From positions 1 through 64,000 of the forward strand of contig CAYNMC010000038.1 of the NCBI GenBank assembly GCA_964398365.1: DNA of 64,000 nucleotides, in the 5' to 3' direction. The notes beneath the pieces are model-generated. The model was given only the letters and a program-made list of their open reading frames with translations, made no database searches and was not told the origin of the DNA. The stretch is from CAYNMC01 sp964398365. GTDB taxonomy: Bacteria; Patescibacteriota; Microgenomatia; UBA1400; CAYNMC01. Shown here piece after piece: positions 17,393 to 25,077 of this stretch. The position numbers were made by a program, and so were the translations under genes. How positions within the stretch are numbered: the stretch's first letter is position 1; each line of letters begins with the position of its first letter.

Positions 17393-18402
17393 CCCAATTT
17401 AGCACCTATTAAAATCACCTCTTCAACCAACCGAGAGGCATAAGCCCATTCATTGTCATACCAAGCCACTAATTTCACTAAATCAGCGTCAACCACTTGA
17501 GTTAAAGATAAATCAACGAGGGCAGAAAAGGTAGTACCAACAATATCTCTAGAAACTAAAGGCTCTTCGGTTACTCCTAAAATGTTTTTCAAATCAGTCT
17601 CAGCGGCCGTCTTTAAAGCCCGATTCACTTCCTCTCTGCTTACCGGCCGGCCGGCCAAAAAAACCAAATCGCAAAGTGAACCAACTGCCACTGGCACCCG
17701 AAAAGCTAAACCATCAAATTTACTGGCAAGCTCACCGATAATTTTAGCTACCGATCTGGCCGCACCCGTCGTCGTCGGCACAATGTTTAGCGCTGCCGCT
17801 CTCGCCCGCCTTAAATCCCGGTGTGAACCATCTAGTAATTCTTGATCAGAAGTGTAAGCATGAATGGTGCTCATGAGGGCTTTTTTGATACCAAAATTTT
17901 TCTCCATCACCTTAATAAGCGGAGCTAAACAATTAGTGGTACAAGAAGCACAAGAAATAATTTTCTCCTCTGCTATCTTATCTTCGTTAACACCAATCAC
18001 AAACATCGGAATAATCTCGTCTTTTGGCGGTGCTGCCAAAATTAATTTTTGAACGCTTCCTCGCAGGTGAGCTTGCACTTCTTCTGTTTTTAAAAAGACG
18101 CCGGTAGCTTCAATTACCACTTCGGTTCCATAGGCTTCCCAGGGAATCAACTTTGGTTCTTTTTGACCAGTCACGGCAATTTTTAAACCATCAATAATAA
18201 GATTTTCGTTTTCAACTTTAATCTCACCCTGATAAACGCCATAAAGACTATCCCACTTAAATAAGTGAGCCCAGCCCTTAATGTCAATTTTCCCTGAAGT
18301 ATTGATTAAAACTGGCAAAAGTTCTTGCCGATGCTTTTGTAAAATGACGCGCAGAGCCAGCCGGCCAATGCGACCAAAACCATTAATCCCAACTTTCAGC
18401 AT
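17389..18402 (-). CDS. gap: glyceraldehyde-3-phosphate dehydrogenase, type I
   Basis: It oxidises glyceraldehyde-3-phosphate to 1,3-bisphosphoglycerate with NAD(P). The Rossmann motif is VGINGFGRIGR at the N-terminus; the catalytic Cys is in SCASCTTNCLAP, and downstream are HAYTSDQ, RRARAAALNIVPTTTGAA and WYDNEWAYASR. The ATG at 18402 is chosen because AGGAGG lies just upstream and because the Rossmann strand begins there; an upstream in-frame start at 18429 would add nine Lys-rich residues. Length is 337 residues. It is followed by the beta-lactamase-like gene in overlap, and preceded by rpiB and a LOG-family gene on the same strand. Confidence 0.95.
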   Translation of the reverse strand: MLKVGINGFGRIGRLALRVILQKHRQELLPVLINTSGKIDIKGWAHLFKWDSLYGVYQGEIKVENENLIIDGLKIAVTGQKEPKLIPWEAYGTEVVIEATGVFLKTEEVQAHLRGSVQKLILAAPPKDEIIPMFVIGVNEDKIAEEKIISCASCTTNCLAPLIKVMEKNFGIKKALMSTIHAYTSDQELLDGSHRDLRRARAAALNIVPTTTGAARSVAKIIGELASKFDGLAFRVPVAVGSLCDLVFLAGRPVSREEVNRALKTAAETDLKNILGVTEEPLVSRDIVGTTFSALVDLSLTQVVDADLVKLVAWYDNEWAYASRLVEEVILIGAKLG

Positions 18403-18454
18403 TTTTCCTCCTTTTTTTATCTTAATCAAAAATTAAGCTTTTGAAAAGAAGTTT

Positions 18455-18922
18455 TCAAGAAAGTTTAAAATGTGCCCTCTCAAATTCTTTAATCTTTTTT
18501 AATCTTCTTAAATGACGTTCTTCGCCACTAAAATTTGTTTTTAAAAACTTATCAATAATTTTTTTCATAGTTGCCAAACTGCTAAAATCAGCGGCCAAAA
18601 CCAAAACGTTGGCATCGTTATGTTCACGGGCTTTTTGCGCTTGTAATCCCGAAAGACAAAGAGCTGCCCTGATACCTTTAACTTTATTGGCGACAATGCT
18701 CATCCCAATACCACTCCGGCACAAGAGCACGCCAAAACTCCCCGGTCTTTGTGCCACTTGTTTGGCTAACTTAAAACCATAATCTGGATAGTCATCATTT
18801 TGCGCAAATTTTAAGGGACCTAAATCAATCACTTGATAAAATTTTTTCTTTAAAAATAAGGAAATTTTCTCTTTAAGATTAAAACCGGCATGATCGGTGG
18901 CTAAATAAACAACTTTTACCAT
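18455..18922 (-). CDS. rpiB: ribose-5-phosphate isomerase B / sugar isomerase of the LacAB family
   Basis: RpiB interconverts ribose-5-phosphate and ribulose-5-phosphate. The N-terminus (YLATDHAGFNLKEKISLFL) and the catalytic Cys segment (VLLCRSGIGMSIVANKVKGI) match RpiB, as does REHNDANVLVLAA. The 155-residue length is normal. With the two transketolase subunits at 52.2-54.0 kb it supports a partial non-oxidative pentose phosphate route. It starts 9 bp after the LOG-family gene stop, so they form one transcript. Confidence 0.92.
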   Translation of the reverse strand: MVKVVYLATDHAGFNLKEKISLFLKKKFYQVIDLGPLKFAQNDDYPDYGFKLAKQVAQRPGSFGVLLCRSGIGMSIVANKVKGIRAALCLSGLQAQKAREHNDANVLVLAADFSSLATMKKIIDKFLKTNFSGEERHLRRLKKIKEFERAHFKLS

Positions 18923-18931
18923 TGTTTTTAT

Positions 18932-19522
18932 TTAGGTAGTCAGCTTAAACTGGCCTAATCTTTTGGCAAACTCCGCTTCAAACTCAATCATTGCTTTAAT
19001 CACTTCTTGGGGAGAATTAACAATTTTGAAAATTTTATCCTCGCCACCTCTAAAAAACATATTCTTCTTGAAACAATCAATAATCTCCTGCCAAAAATCA
19101 CCATAAAGAAGGAAAGGTTTATGATGACCAAAATAAAGCCTAGCTAAACACCAAGCGGTGGCAAATTCAGAAAAAGTCCCTGTGCCGCCTTTAAAAATTA
19201 TATAAACATCACCATGTTCCAAAAGTTTAAACATCCGCTCTACATAATTGCCAGTTTTTATTTCTTCGGTGGTAACGTTGCCCACATAACGACCTTCAAA
19301 ACCCGGAGCGTCCTTGGGATAAAAAGTAATTGAAAGCGTTTCACCGCCAGCTGCCCTTGCGCCTTGAGTAGAAGCATCCATCACACCTGGCCCCCCACCG
19401 TTAACAATCACATAACCCTTTTTAGCCAGAAGTTTTGCCACTGTAAACGCTTCTTCATAGAGTTTTTCTCCGGGTTTAGCCTCAGAATAACCAAAAAAGG
19501 AAATATGTTTAATTAAACTCAT
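18932..19522 (-). CDS. LOG-family nucleotide-binding protein
   Basis: The 196-residue protein has VNGGGPGVMDASTQGA and the LOG motif in KGGTGTFSEFATAW (usually PGGxGTxxE). LOG-family enzymes release bases from nucleotide monophosphates, and some bacterial ones act on AMP or other NMPs. Lys-Gly-Gly in place of Pro-Gly-Gly is a small deviation. It is the first gene of the run with rpiB and gap, divergent from tRNA-Arg, and shares that operon by close spacing. The substrate cannot be told from sequence. Confidence 0.85.
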   Translation of the reverse strand: MSLIKHISFFGYSEAKPGEKLYEEAFTVAKLLAKKGYVIVNGGGPGVMDASTQGARAAGGETLSITFYPKDAPGFEGRYVGNVTTEEIKTGNYVERMFKLLEHGDVYIIFKGGTGTFSEFATAWCLARLYFGHHKPFLLYGDFWQEIIDCFKKNMFFRGGEDKIFKIVNSPQEVIKAMIEFEAEFAKRLGQFKLTT

Positions 19523-19586
19523 GGAAAAAATTTAACATTTTAAGATAAAAATTGCAAACCGCGAAAAAAGAATTAAAGTCAAAACT

Positions 19587-19661
19587 TGGTGCTCCCGGCC
19601 AGAATCGAACTGGCATTTCCGGCTCCGGAGGCCGACGCTCTATCCATTGAGCTACGAGAGC
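19587..19661 (-). tRNA. tRNA-Arg(CCG)
   Basis: Acceptor GCTCTCG pairs with CGGGAGC; the anticodon loop is CTCCGGA (CCG); T-arm GTTCGATTC is standard; CCA is encoded. Its 5' ten bases overlap the 3' end of the comB-like gene. Confidence 0.92.
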
Positions 19662-20323
19662 AAATCTTTAATTTCCACAAAACCCTCTTTATTAACTTTT
19701 GCTGTCGGAATAATATTATAACGCGATTTTTCAAAAATATGCCTCAGTCCCTCTTTTTCCTGCGTTGCTGGCCAAGTATAATAATTTACAATTATTTCAC
19801 TTAAACGCTTTTTGATGGCTTGCCAGTTATATTTTTTATTTCTCAATTCACAAAGGTAAATTTGGGCGCAAATTTTATCTTCCAAGACTTTATGAGGATA
19901 ATCACCAGCCAGCACTAAAGATATTTTTGAATATTTCTTAAGAAAAGAAACTACCGCTGCTAAATTGTTAAAGGCAGCGCCAATCACCATTTTTTTATCT
20001 TTAAATTTCTCAAAAACGCGGGTGCCGTTGGCAGTCATATATAATAATGATTGATTTTTTAAATCGGCCTGATAAAGATCTGAAGGGTAATTAGTGAAAT
20101 TAAATTTAGTTGGCGGTAGCTGAAAACTTTCACCCATTAAGAAAGAACCTTTATAAATCTTTAAAGCCTTCTGGTAATTTTTTTCATTGACCAAAATTAG
20201 TCTTTTTGGCTTCTTGCTTAAAATAAGAGAAAGGTTGGTGGTCGCCGCCCAAGCATCAATCACGACGATTGGTGAAGAGATTAATCTTGATGCTTCCCAA
20301 AACCAATAAATTTTAATTTGCAT
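19652..20323 (-). CDS. 2-phosphosulfolactate phosphatase-like protein (ComB family)
   Basis: The sequence fits ComB: an N-terminal VVIDAWAATTN (normally DVLRATT), GESF, and MTANGTRVF (TTNGT). It ends in a variable C-terminus, giving 223 residues. In methanogens ComB acts in coenzyme M synthesis, but the family is widespread in bacteria with no coenzyme M, and no other Com gene is in the window. The Arg of the DVLRATT motif is replaced by Ala, so the activity may differ. The last ten bases overlap tRNA-Arg(CCG). Confidence 0.75.
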   Translation of the reverse strand: MQIKIYWFWEASRLISSPIVVIDAWAATTNLSLILSKKPKRLILVNEKNYQKALKIYKGSFLMGESFQLPPTKFNFTNYPSDLYQADLKNQSLLYMTANGTRVFEKFKDKKMVIGAAFNNLAAVVSFLKKYSKISLVLAGDYPHKVLEDKICAQIYLCELRNKKYNWQAIKKRLSEIIVNYYTWPATQEKEGLRHIFEKSRYNIIPTAKVNKEGFVEIKDLLS

Positions 20324-20472
20324 TCTTAATCCTCTTTTATCAAGTTAAAGAAACTCATTAAAACTTCGCTTTCTTCTAAAACTCTAGCTTTTAAAAAATT
20401 TTAATTTTAAACTTATAAAGATACTTCGACTATTGGCAGCTAAATGATAAGCTGAAATTAAGAGATTAAAAG

Positions 20473-20554
20473 CGGAGGGTACAGGAGTCGAACCTGTTAG
20501 TCCTAAAGGACACCCCGTCTCGAGCGGGGCGCATTACCGTCCTGCCCACCCTCC
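20473..20554 (-). tRNA. tRNA-Ser(CGA)
   Basis: Acceptor GGAGGGT pairs with ACCCTCC; the anticodon loop is CTCGAGA between CCCCG and CGGGG (CGA); a long variable arm (TGTCCTTTAGGAC) confirms the serine type. CCA is not encoded. Confidence 0.92.
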
Positions 20555-20559
20555 TTGGG

Positions 20560-20631
20560 TGTCCCCGGTGAGAATTGAACTCACATTTCAGCCTCCGCAG
20601 GGCCGCGCTCTATCCGTTAAGCTACGGGGAC
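20560..20631 (-). tRNA. tRNA-Arg(GCG)
   Basis: Acceptor GTCCCCG pairs with CGGGGAC; the loop CTGCGGA between CGGCC and GGCTG gives anticodon GCG. Most bacteria read CGU/CGC with ACG edited to ICG. It lies 5 nt upstream of tRNA-Ser(CGA) in transcription order. CCA is not encoded. Confidence 0.88.
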
Positions 20632-20746
20632 TCACTCAAAAGTTATTTTATCATTTTTTCTTGGAATCTCTCTTTAAACCAAAACAAACAACTCTTTACT
20701 CCTCTATACTAAACCAACCAACTTCTTTTATAAAGAGAAGAAAGAT

Positions 20747-21283
20747 TCATTCTGTCTCCAATGGGAATTTCTCTTGAAGCCAAAGACTGGCTTTATCAAA
20801 GAAGGTTTTTTCCGGTTTTTCAAAAGGTAAATATCGCTCAATCACGCTTTTAAGTTTTTCTTTTTCCATTTTTCCTAACAAAAGCATTAGACGGCGAGGG
20901 AAAGTTAAGCGGGTTTCAATATTGAGAATCTCATAACCCCATTTTTGAGAAAACCAAAAACGAGATAATAAATTCCAGTCATAACGTTTACCACCGCTAA
21001 TCACTCCCCTGGTGGTGAGCTTATGCTCTATTTTTTCTGGTGGCACCGACGATAAAACGTAAGTTAAAAAGGATAAAGAAATAATCACACCGATCAACAG
21101 CCATTCTTTTAAAAACAAAAGAATTATTGCTAATAAAAGCACGATCGCTCCCAACGTGCTGTAATATTCTCGATTTCTGGTTTTAAATGGCCTGGCAAAG
21201 GCCTGCCAAACCAAAAGCTCTTTAAATGGTTCAGGCACCACCGTTACCGGCGCCGGTGATTTTTTTTCAATTTTAACGGCCAT
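20747..21283 (-). CDS. conserved-type membrane protein, unknown function
   Basis: The 178-residue protein has a Pro-rich start, then two close membrane segments (residues about 43-80: YYSTLGAIVLLLAIILLFL and LIGVIISLSFLTYVL) and a C-terminal soluble part with a beta-rich stretch (TRGVISGGKRYDWNLLSRFW) that looks like a PH-like domain. The pattern resembles DUF5673-type proteins, but I am not sure. It stands between tRNA genes and rubrerythrin with no operon partner. Confidence 0.65.
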   Translation of the reverse strand: MAVKIEKKSPAPVTVVPEPFKELLVWQAFARPFKTRNREYYSTLGAIVLLLAIILLFLKEWLLIGVIISLSFLTYVLSSVPPEKIEHKLTTRGVISGGKRYDWNLLSRFWFSQKWGYEILNIETRLTFPRRLMLLLGKMEKEKLKSVIERYLPFEKPEKTFFDKASLWLQEKFPLETE

Positions 21284-21651
21284 TTAGTTTTATCATAATC
21301 TAATTTTTGAAATAAAATCAATCTTTATTTTAAATATTCGAAAGAAACTTTCTCTTTTTAACGTTTTTCCTCTCCTTAAACCATAAAGTTTTTCTTATTT
21401 GCCTTTATAAATCCTTTCTGCTTTCGCTTCCTCTTTGAGTTTTAAAAACTTTCCTAAGGCTTATATTCTCAGGAATTATTAGCCGCTATTTGAGCTTATC
21501 TTTTTTCCTTATTCTTTTTTTCTTAAAGCAATCCCTTTCCGGTCAGCACCAACAAGCTTATTCTCCTTTTTGCCTCAAGCCTTAACGAAAGACTACCAAG
21601 CTTCAGGCAATACTGCTTTCTAAATCTTCTCTGAAGACAATCATTAAGTTT
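21284..21651. other. intergenic region, no gene recognised
   Basis: About 370 bp of T-rich sequence (plus strand) upstream of the membrane protein gene and downstream of rubrerythrin. No RNA gene, repeat or ORF with coding character was seen. Confidence 0.55.
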
Positions 21652-22236
21652 TTAATAAACCTCACATTTAACCTGATAAAAACTTTTTAAATGATCACAG
21701 GAAGGACATTTTTCCGGTGGCTCAAAGCCAAAATGAACATACCCACATTCTCGACAAACCCACCAGACTTTCTCTTTTTTCTTAAAGACCGTCCCGGCTT
21801 TAACTTCTTTCAAAATTTTCTGATATCTTTCCTCATGATGCTTTTCCGCCAAAGCAATTGCCCTCAATCTTTTACCAATCTCAGGATAGCCTTCTTTTTC
21901 CGCAACCTCAGCAAACTCTGGATACATTTGGGTATACTCGTAATTTTCTCCCGCAATGGCGGCTTTTAAATTTTCTGCAGTCTTACCCAAAGTAAGAGGG
22001 GCACTTGCTTCAACCTTCAACTCCTCAAGTTTTTTTCCATTTTTCTTTTTTAATTCATTAATTAACTTAAAAAGCCAGCTGGCATGTTCTTTTTCATTCT
22101 CGGCAGTAATCAAAAAAATCTCAGCAAGCTGTTCAAAACCTTCTTTTCTGGCGATTTTGGCATAAAAGGTATATCTATTTCTTGCTTGACTTTCACCAAT
22201 AAAGGCTTTAGTTAAATTCTCTAAAGTTTTTTTCAT
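21652..22236 (-). CDS. rbr: rubrerythrin
   Basis: A peroxide-reducing protein of anaerobes. The diiron four-helix domain has [16 protein letters not shown] and ENEKEHASW in the first half and [18 protein letters not shown] and [11 protein letters not shown] in the second, giving the Glu/His ligands. The C-terminal rubredoxin-like domain has [20 protein letters not shown]. At 194 residues it is full length. The gene is single, with a good Shine-Dalgarno (AAAGGAGGTAG) upstream. It suggests an anaerobic or microaerobic host that still meets peroxide. Confidence 0.95.
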   Translation of the reverse strand: MKKTLENLTKAFIGESQARNRYTFYAKIARKEGFEQLAEIFLITAENEKEHASWLFKLINELKKKNGKKLEELKVEASAPLTLGKTAENLKAAIAGENYEYTQMYPEFAEVAEKEGYPEIGKRLRAIALAEKHHEERYQKILKEVKAGTVFKKKEKVWWVCRECGYVHFGFEPPEKCPSCDHLKSFYQVKCEVY

Positions 22237-22312
22237 AACTCTACCTCCTTTTTATATTTTAAATTGAACATCTGGCAATTTTTCTTTTTTGGTTTAATTA
22301 TTAAATAGGGGG

Positions 22313-22399
22313 CGGAGGCGGTGAGATTCGAACTCACGAGCCCCAAAATTGGGGCGCGGTTTAGCAAACCGCTGCACTAGACCACTATGCGACGCCTCC
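22313..22399 (-). tRNA. tRNA-Ser(GCT)
   Basis: Acceptor GGAGGCG pairs with CGCCTCC; the anticodon loop TTGCTAA gives GCT; the long variable arm GCCCCAATTTTGGGGC confirms serine. CCA is not encoded. Confidence 0.93.
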
Positions 22400-22507
22400 G
22401 TTTTAATTTTGATCTTATATTACACTTTTATTTAGCCTTATAACCAACGGTTATTAAAAATTATAACATTTATTTGCAATGAGTTTCCTCTCTTTTTAAA
22501 ATTAACT

Positions 22508-23524
22508 TTGGTGAGCTATCAATTTAAGGAAGTTGTTGTTGCCGGTACTTTTGATCGATTGCATCGCGGTCATCAGCAGTTGCTAAAAACAGCTTTGCGG
22601 TGGGGTAAGAAAGTTTGGTGTGGTTTGACAGTACCGGAGATGAACAAAGATAAAATTTTAGCAGAAACGATTCAAAGTTATTCGGTAAGAAAAAATACCC
22701 TCAAAAGTTACGCAAAGAGACTTCAGATTTTTCCCTTAATTGATCCTTTTGGTCCAGCTGTTGAAAACAATCATTTTGAAGCAATTATTGCTGGGTGGGA
22801 AAATCAAGCTAAAGTAGTAAAAATAAATTCTCTAAGAATTATTAAAAATTTAAAACCCTTATATCCTATTTATGTAAATTTATCAGATGCCCAAGATCAT
22901 CAAAAAATTTCCTCTTCAAGAATTAGATTAGGTGAAATTAGCCGTGGCGGTCAAGTCTTCAGCCAAATTTTTAAAGCTAAAAGAATTTTTTTGCCTACCT
23001 CGCAGCGTCGCCACTTTCAAAAACCTTTCGGGCAACTCTTGCCAATAAAAATTCACCAATTGAAAAAAATAAGATCTCTTGTCACTTTAACATTAAAGCA
23101 AACCACGCCACTTGTCATTACCATTGGTGACATCGTCACCCAAACTTTTGAAAATTTAAAACTACCAATTTCTTTAGCGATTATTGATGAACGCAGTCAG
23201 CGTCAACCCCTTCCTGCAAATTTCCATAAAAATCTCTGTAAAAATTTTGCCTGCCTTAAAACGGTTAATAATCAAGCCGGAAGTTTAAATTTAACTTTAA
23301 TTAAAAAATTGCAGGCATTACTTTTAGAAATTGTCTTCACAAAACAAAGGCAAATTTTAAAAATTTTAGGAGAGGAAGATTTAACCGTACTACCCGTCGT
23401 TTTAATGGCGCCTTTAGACACTTTGGTTTTCTACGGCCAGCCTCAACAAGGGATTGTCAAAATTCGGGTAAATGAAAAAATTAAAGCGACAACTGCCAGG
23501 CTTCTTCAAAAATTTATTTCATGA
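22508..23524 (+). CDS. fused archaeal-type phosphopantetheine adenylyltransferase and GTP-dependent dephospho-CoA kinase (DUF359)
   Basis: Residues 1-150 form a nucleotidyltransferase of the archaeal PPAT type: VVVAGTFDRLHRGHQQLL (the HxGH site) and KISSSRIRLGEI (ISSxRIR). Residues 175-338 match DUF359, shown in archaea to be GTP-dependent dephospho-CoA kinase: ITIGDIVTQTF, NNQAGSLNLTLI, GEEDLTVLPVVLMAP and FYGQPQQGIVKI. The two domains catalyse the last two steps of CoA synthesis, so this is a logical fusion. Both differ from the usual bacterial CoaD and CoaE. The start is a TTG or the adjacent GTG; no Shine-Dalgarno is seen. Domain identities are from motifs and the CoA role is inferred. 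Confidence 0.82.
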   Translation: MVSYQFKEVVVAGTFDRLHRGHQQLLKTALRWGKKVWCGLTVPEMNKDKILAETIQSYSVRKNTLKSYAKRLQIFPLIDPFGPAVENNHFEAIIAGWENQAKVVKINSLRIIKNLKPLYPIYVNLSDAQDHQKISSSRIRLGEISRGGQVFSQIFKAKRIFLPTSQRRHFQKPFGQLLPIKIHQLKKIRSLVTLTLKQTTPLVITIGDIVTQTFENLKLPISLAIIDERSQRQPLPANFHKNLCKNFACLKTVNNQAGSLNLTLIKKLQALLLEIVFTKQRQILKILGEEDLTVLPVVLMAPLDTLVFYGQPQQGIVKIRVNEKIKATTARLLQKFIS

Positions 23525-23545
23525 TGAGGAATAAACAAAATCTTC

Positions 23546-24238
23546 TTAGCTGGCTAAAGTCAAAGCCCAAACAAATCTTGCTCCTGATTTTTTTAAAACT
23601 TTGGCACATTCCTGGAGGGTAGCGCCGGTTGTCCAAATATCATCAAAAAGCAAAAAACTTAATTCTTTCATTTTTAAATTATTAAATTGCTCATTTAATT
23701 TAAAGGCATTTTTAATATTTTTTCGGCGCTGTTCTTTGTCTAAAAGGGTTTGCGTTGAGGTGTTTTTGATTCTAATTAAAAAATCAGGAATAAATTTAAG
23801 ATGGAGGTTCTCGGCAATCGGTTTGCCTAAAAGTTTTGCCTGATTAAAACCCCGCCAACGTTCGCGGCTCACATGTAAAGGTACAGGAATAAAGAACGGC
23901 TGGCGGCGGCAAACCCAAACAAAAGTCTCATCCTCGCCTAAAATGCTCAAAATTAAATCAACAAGTGTCTGACCAACATCAAAAACAAAATGATACTTTA
24001 ATCTTTTAATAATTTTTTTTAATAAGCCCTGATAAACAAAAACAGTAGTCAAGCCGTCTAATTTTAAAGTAGAGAAGCATCTTGGATGAGTTTTGCCGCC
24101 GATGGCTGGTTTCCCACAAACCGGACAAAGACTTTTTTCATTAAGTTTAATTTTATTAAGACAGTCGCTACAAAGATAAGCACCAAGTCTACCACAACCA
24201 TAACAAATTTTAGGAAAAAGAAGGTCTAAAATCGACAT
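23546..24238 (-). CDS. comF: ComF-family phosphoribosyltransferase-like protein
   Basis: The N-terminus carries a zinc-binding pattern (CYGCGRLGAYLCSDC, then CPVCGKPAIGG). A phosphoribosyltransferase fold follows with FIPVPLHVSRERWRGFNQA and the PRPP loop LLFDDIWTTGATLQEC. This is the complete ComF architecture. In naturally competent bacteria ComF helps DNA uptake. The ATG at 24238 begins MSILDLLFPK, the family's usual start; an in-frame ATG six codons upstream is less likely. It is divergent from smpB, whose -10 box lies between them. Confidence 0.88.
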   Translation of the reverse strand: MSILDLLFPKICYGCGRLGAYLCSDCLNKIKLNEKSLCPVCGKPAIGGKTHPRCFSTLKLDGLTTVFVYQGLLKKIIKRLKYHFVFDVGQTLVDLILSILGEDETFVWVCRRQPFFIPVPLHVSRERWRGFNQAKLLGKPIAENLHLKFIPDFLIRIKNTSTQTLLDKEQRRKNIKNAFKLNEQFNNLKMKELSFLLFDDIWTTGATLQECAKVLKKSGARFVWALTLAS

Positions 24239-24251
24239 GCTGTAAAAATGA

Positions 24252-24257
24252 TACAAT
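24252..24257 (+). promoter_or_regulatory. -10 box of smpB (leaderless arrangement)
   Basis: TACAAT ends 6 nt before the smpB ATG, so the mRNA should start at the initiation codon. No Shine-Dalgarno is present. Confidence 0.65.
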
Positions 24258-24263
24258 TTCTTT

Positions 24264-24689
24264 ATGAGAATCGTAAATCGGAAAGCCCGCTATCTTTACG
24301 AAATTAGTGACCGCTTAGAAGCCGGTTTGGTTCTTACGGGCATGGAGGTAAAAGCCATCAAGGCTAACCGACTCAAACTAGATGATGCCTTTATCAAAAA
24401 TATTAACGGTGAACTCTGGCTGATAAATGCCCACATTCCTCCTTATCAATTTGCCGACAGTCGTCATTATGATCCCAATCGCTCCCGTAAATTACTACTT
24501 CATCGCCAAGAAATTCTTTCCCTTCAGAAAAAAATTGAAGGAAAAAATTTGACCTTAGTCCCTCTTTCCTGCTATAATAAAGGCCAGAAAATCAAACTGG
24601 AAGTAGGTATCGGCCGGGGTAAAAAACAGTGGGAAAAACGGGAACAAATTAAAAAACGAGATTTGGAACGAGAAATGGGGATGTTTTGA
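24264..24689 (+). CDS. smpB: SsrA-binding protein
   Basis: SmpB binds tmRNA and directs it to stalled ribosomes. The sequence is a complete 141-residue SmpB: RNRKARYLYEI-type start, GLVLTGMEVKAIKANR, then DAFIKN, LWLINAHIPPYQFADSRH, KLLLHRQEILSLQKK and a C-terminal KKQWEKREQIKKRDLERE helix. The tmRNA gene begins inside its last codons (24677), so the two overlap by 13 nt on the same strand and must come from one transcript or overlapping ones. Confidence 0.96.
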   Translation: MRIVNRKARYLYEISDRLEAGLVLTGMEVKAIKANRLKLDDAFIKNINGELWLINAHIPPYQFADSRHYDPNRSRKLLLHRQEILSLQKKIEGKNLTLVPLSCYNKGQKIKLEVGIGRGKKQWEKREQIKKRDLEREMGMF

Positions 24690-25073
24690 CTCGACGGGAA
24701 AAGCTCTTTAAAAGCGGCAAGCTGCCTTTGGATCAAAGGCATTAAACAGATCCGAAAAAATAACTGTCAATTCTTTAAGACAGCAAGTTCGGAATTTCGT
24801 CGCTTCGGTGGCAGATTTATTCCGAGCTCCGGCTTACGCTTACGCGTAATGCCGGCATCTTAGCCAGTCTTCCCTAAGGGATTGACTAAGGTGACAACCC
24901 ACTTAGGGCGTCAAAATCGGTTAATTGATTGGCTTGGCTGATTTGGAGAAAAATGTCAATCAACATTAATGAAAATTTGTCAGTTTAATTCATTAATGTT
25001 ATCAAACTGACTAAGCTTGTAGAAGTTTTTAGAAAGTTTTTTCCGGATCCGGGCTCACTACCCGGCATCTCCA
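24677..25073 (+). ncRNA. ssrA: transfer-messenger RNA
   Basis: The 5' end GGGGATG pairs with CATCTCC at the 3' end (one G-U), and the conserved GACTCGACGGG follows as in other tmRNAs. The tag frame begins at GCT (24802) and reads ASVADLFRAPAYAYA before TAA (24847-24849). A following series of stems matches pseudoknots, and the 3' half has CCGGG pairing with CCCGG. Length is about 397 nt. CCA is not fully encoded. It directly follows and overlaps smpB. Confidence 0.9.
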
Positions 25074-25077
25074 CAAG

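Noticed and set aside
24690..25077. Treating the gap between smpB and pnp as plain intergenic sequence
   Set aside because: It has a tmRNA acceptor pair, the GACTCGACGGG block and a tag frame, so it was called tmRNA.
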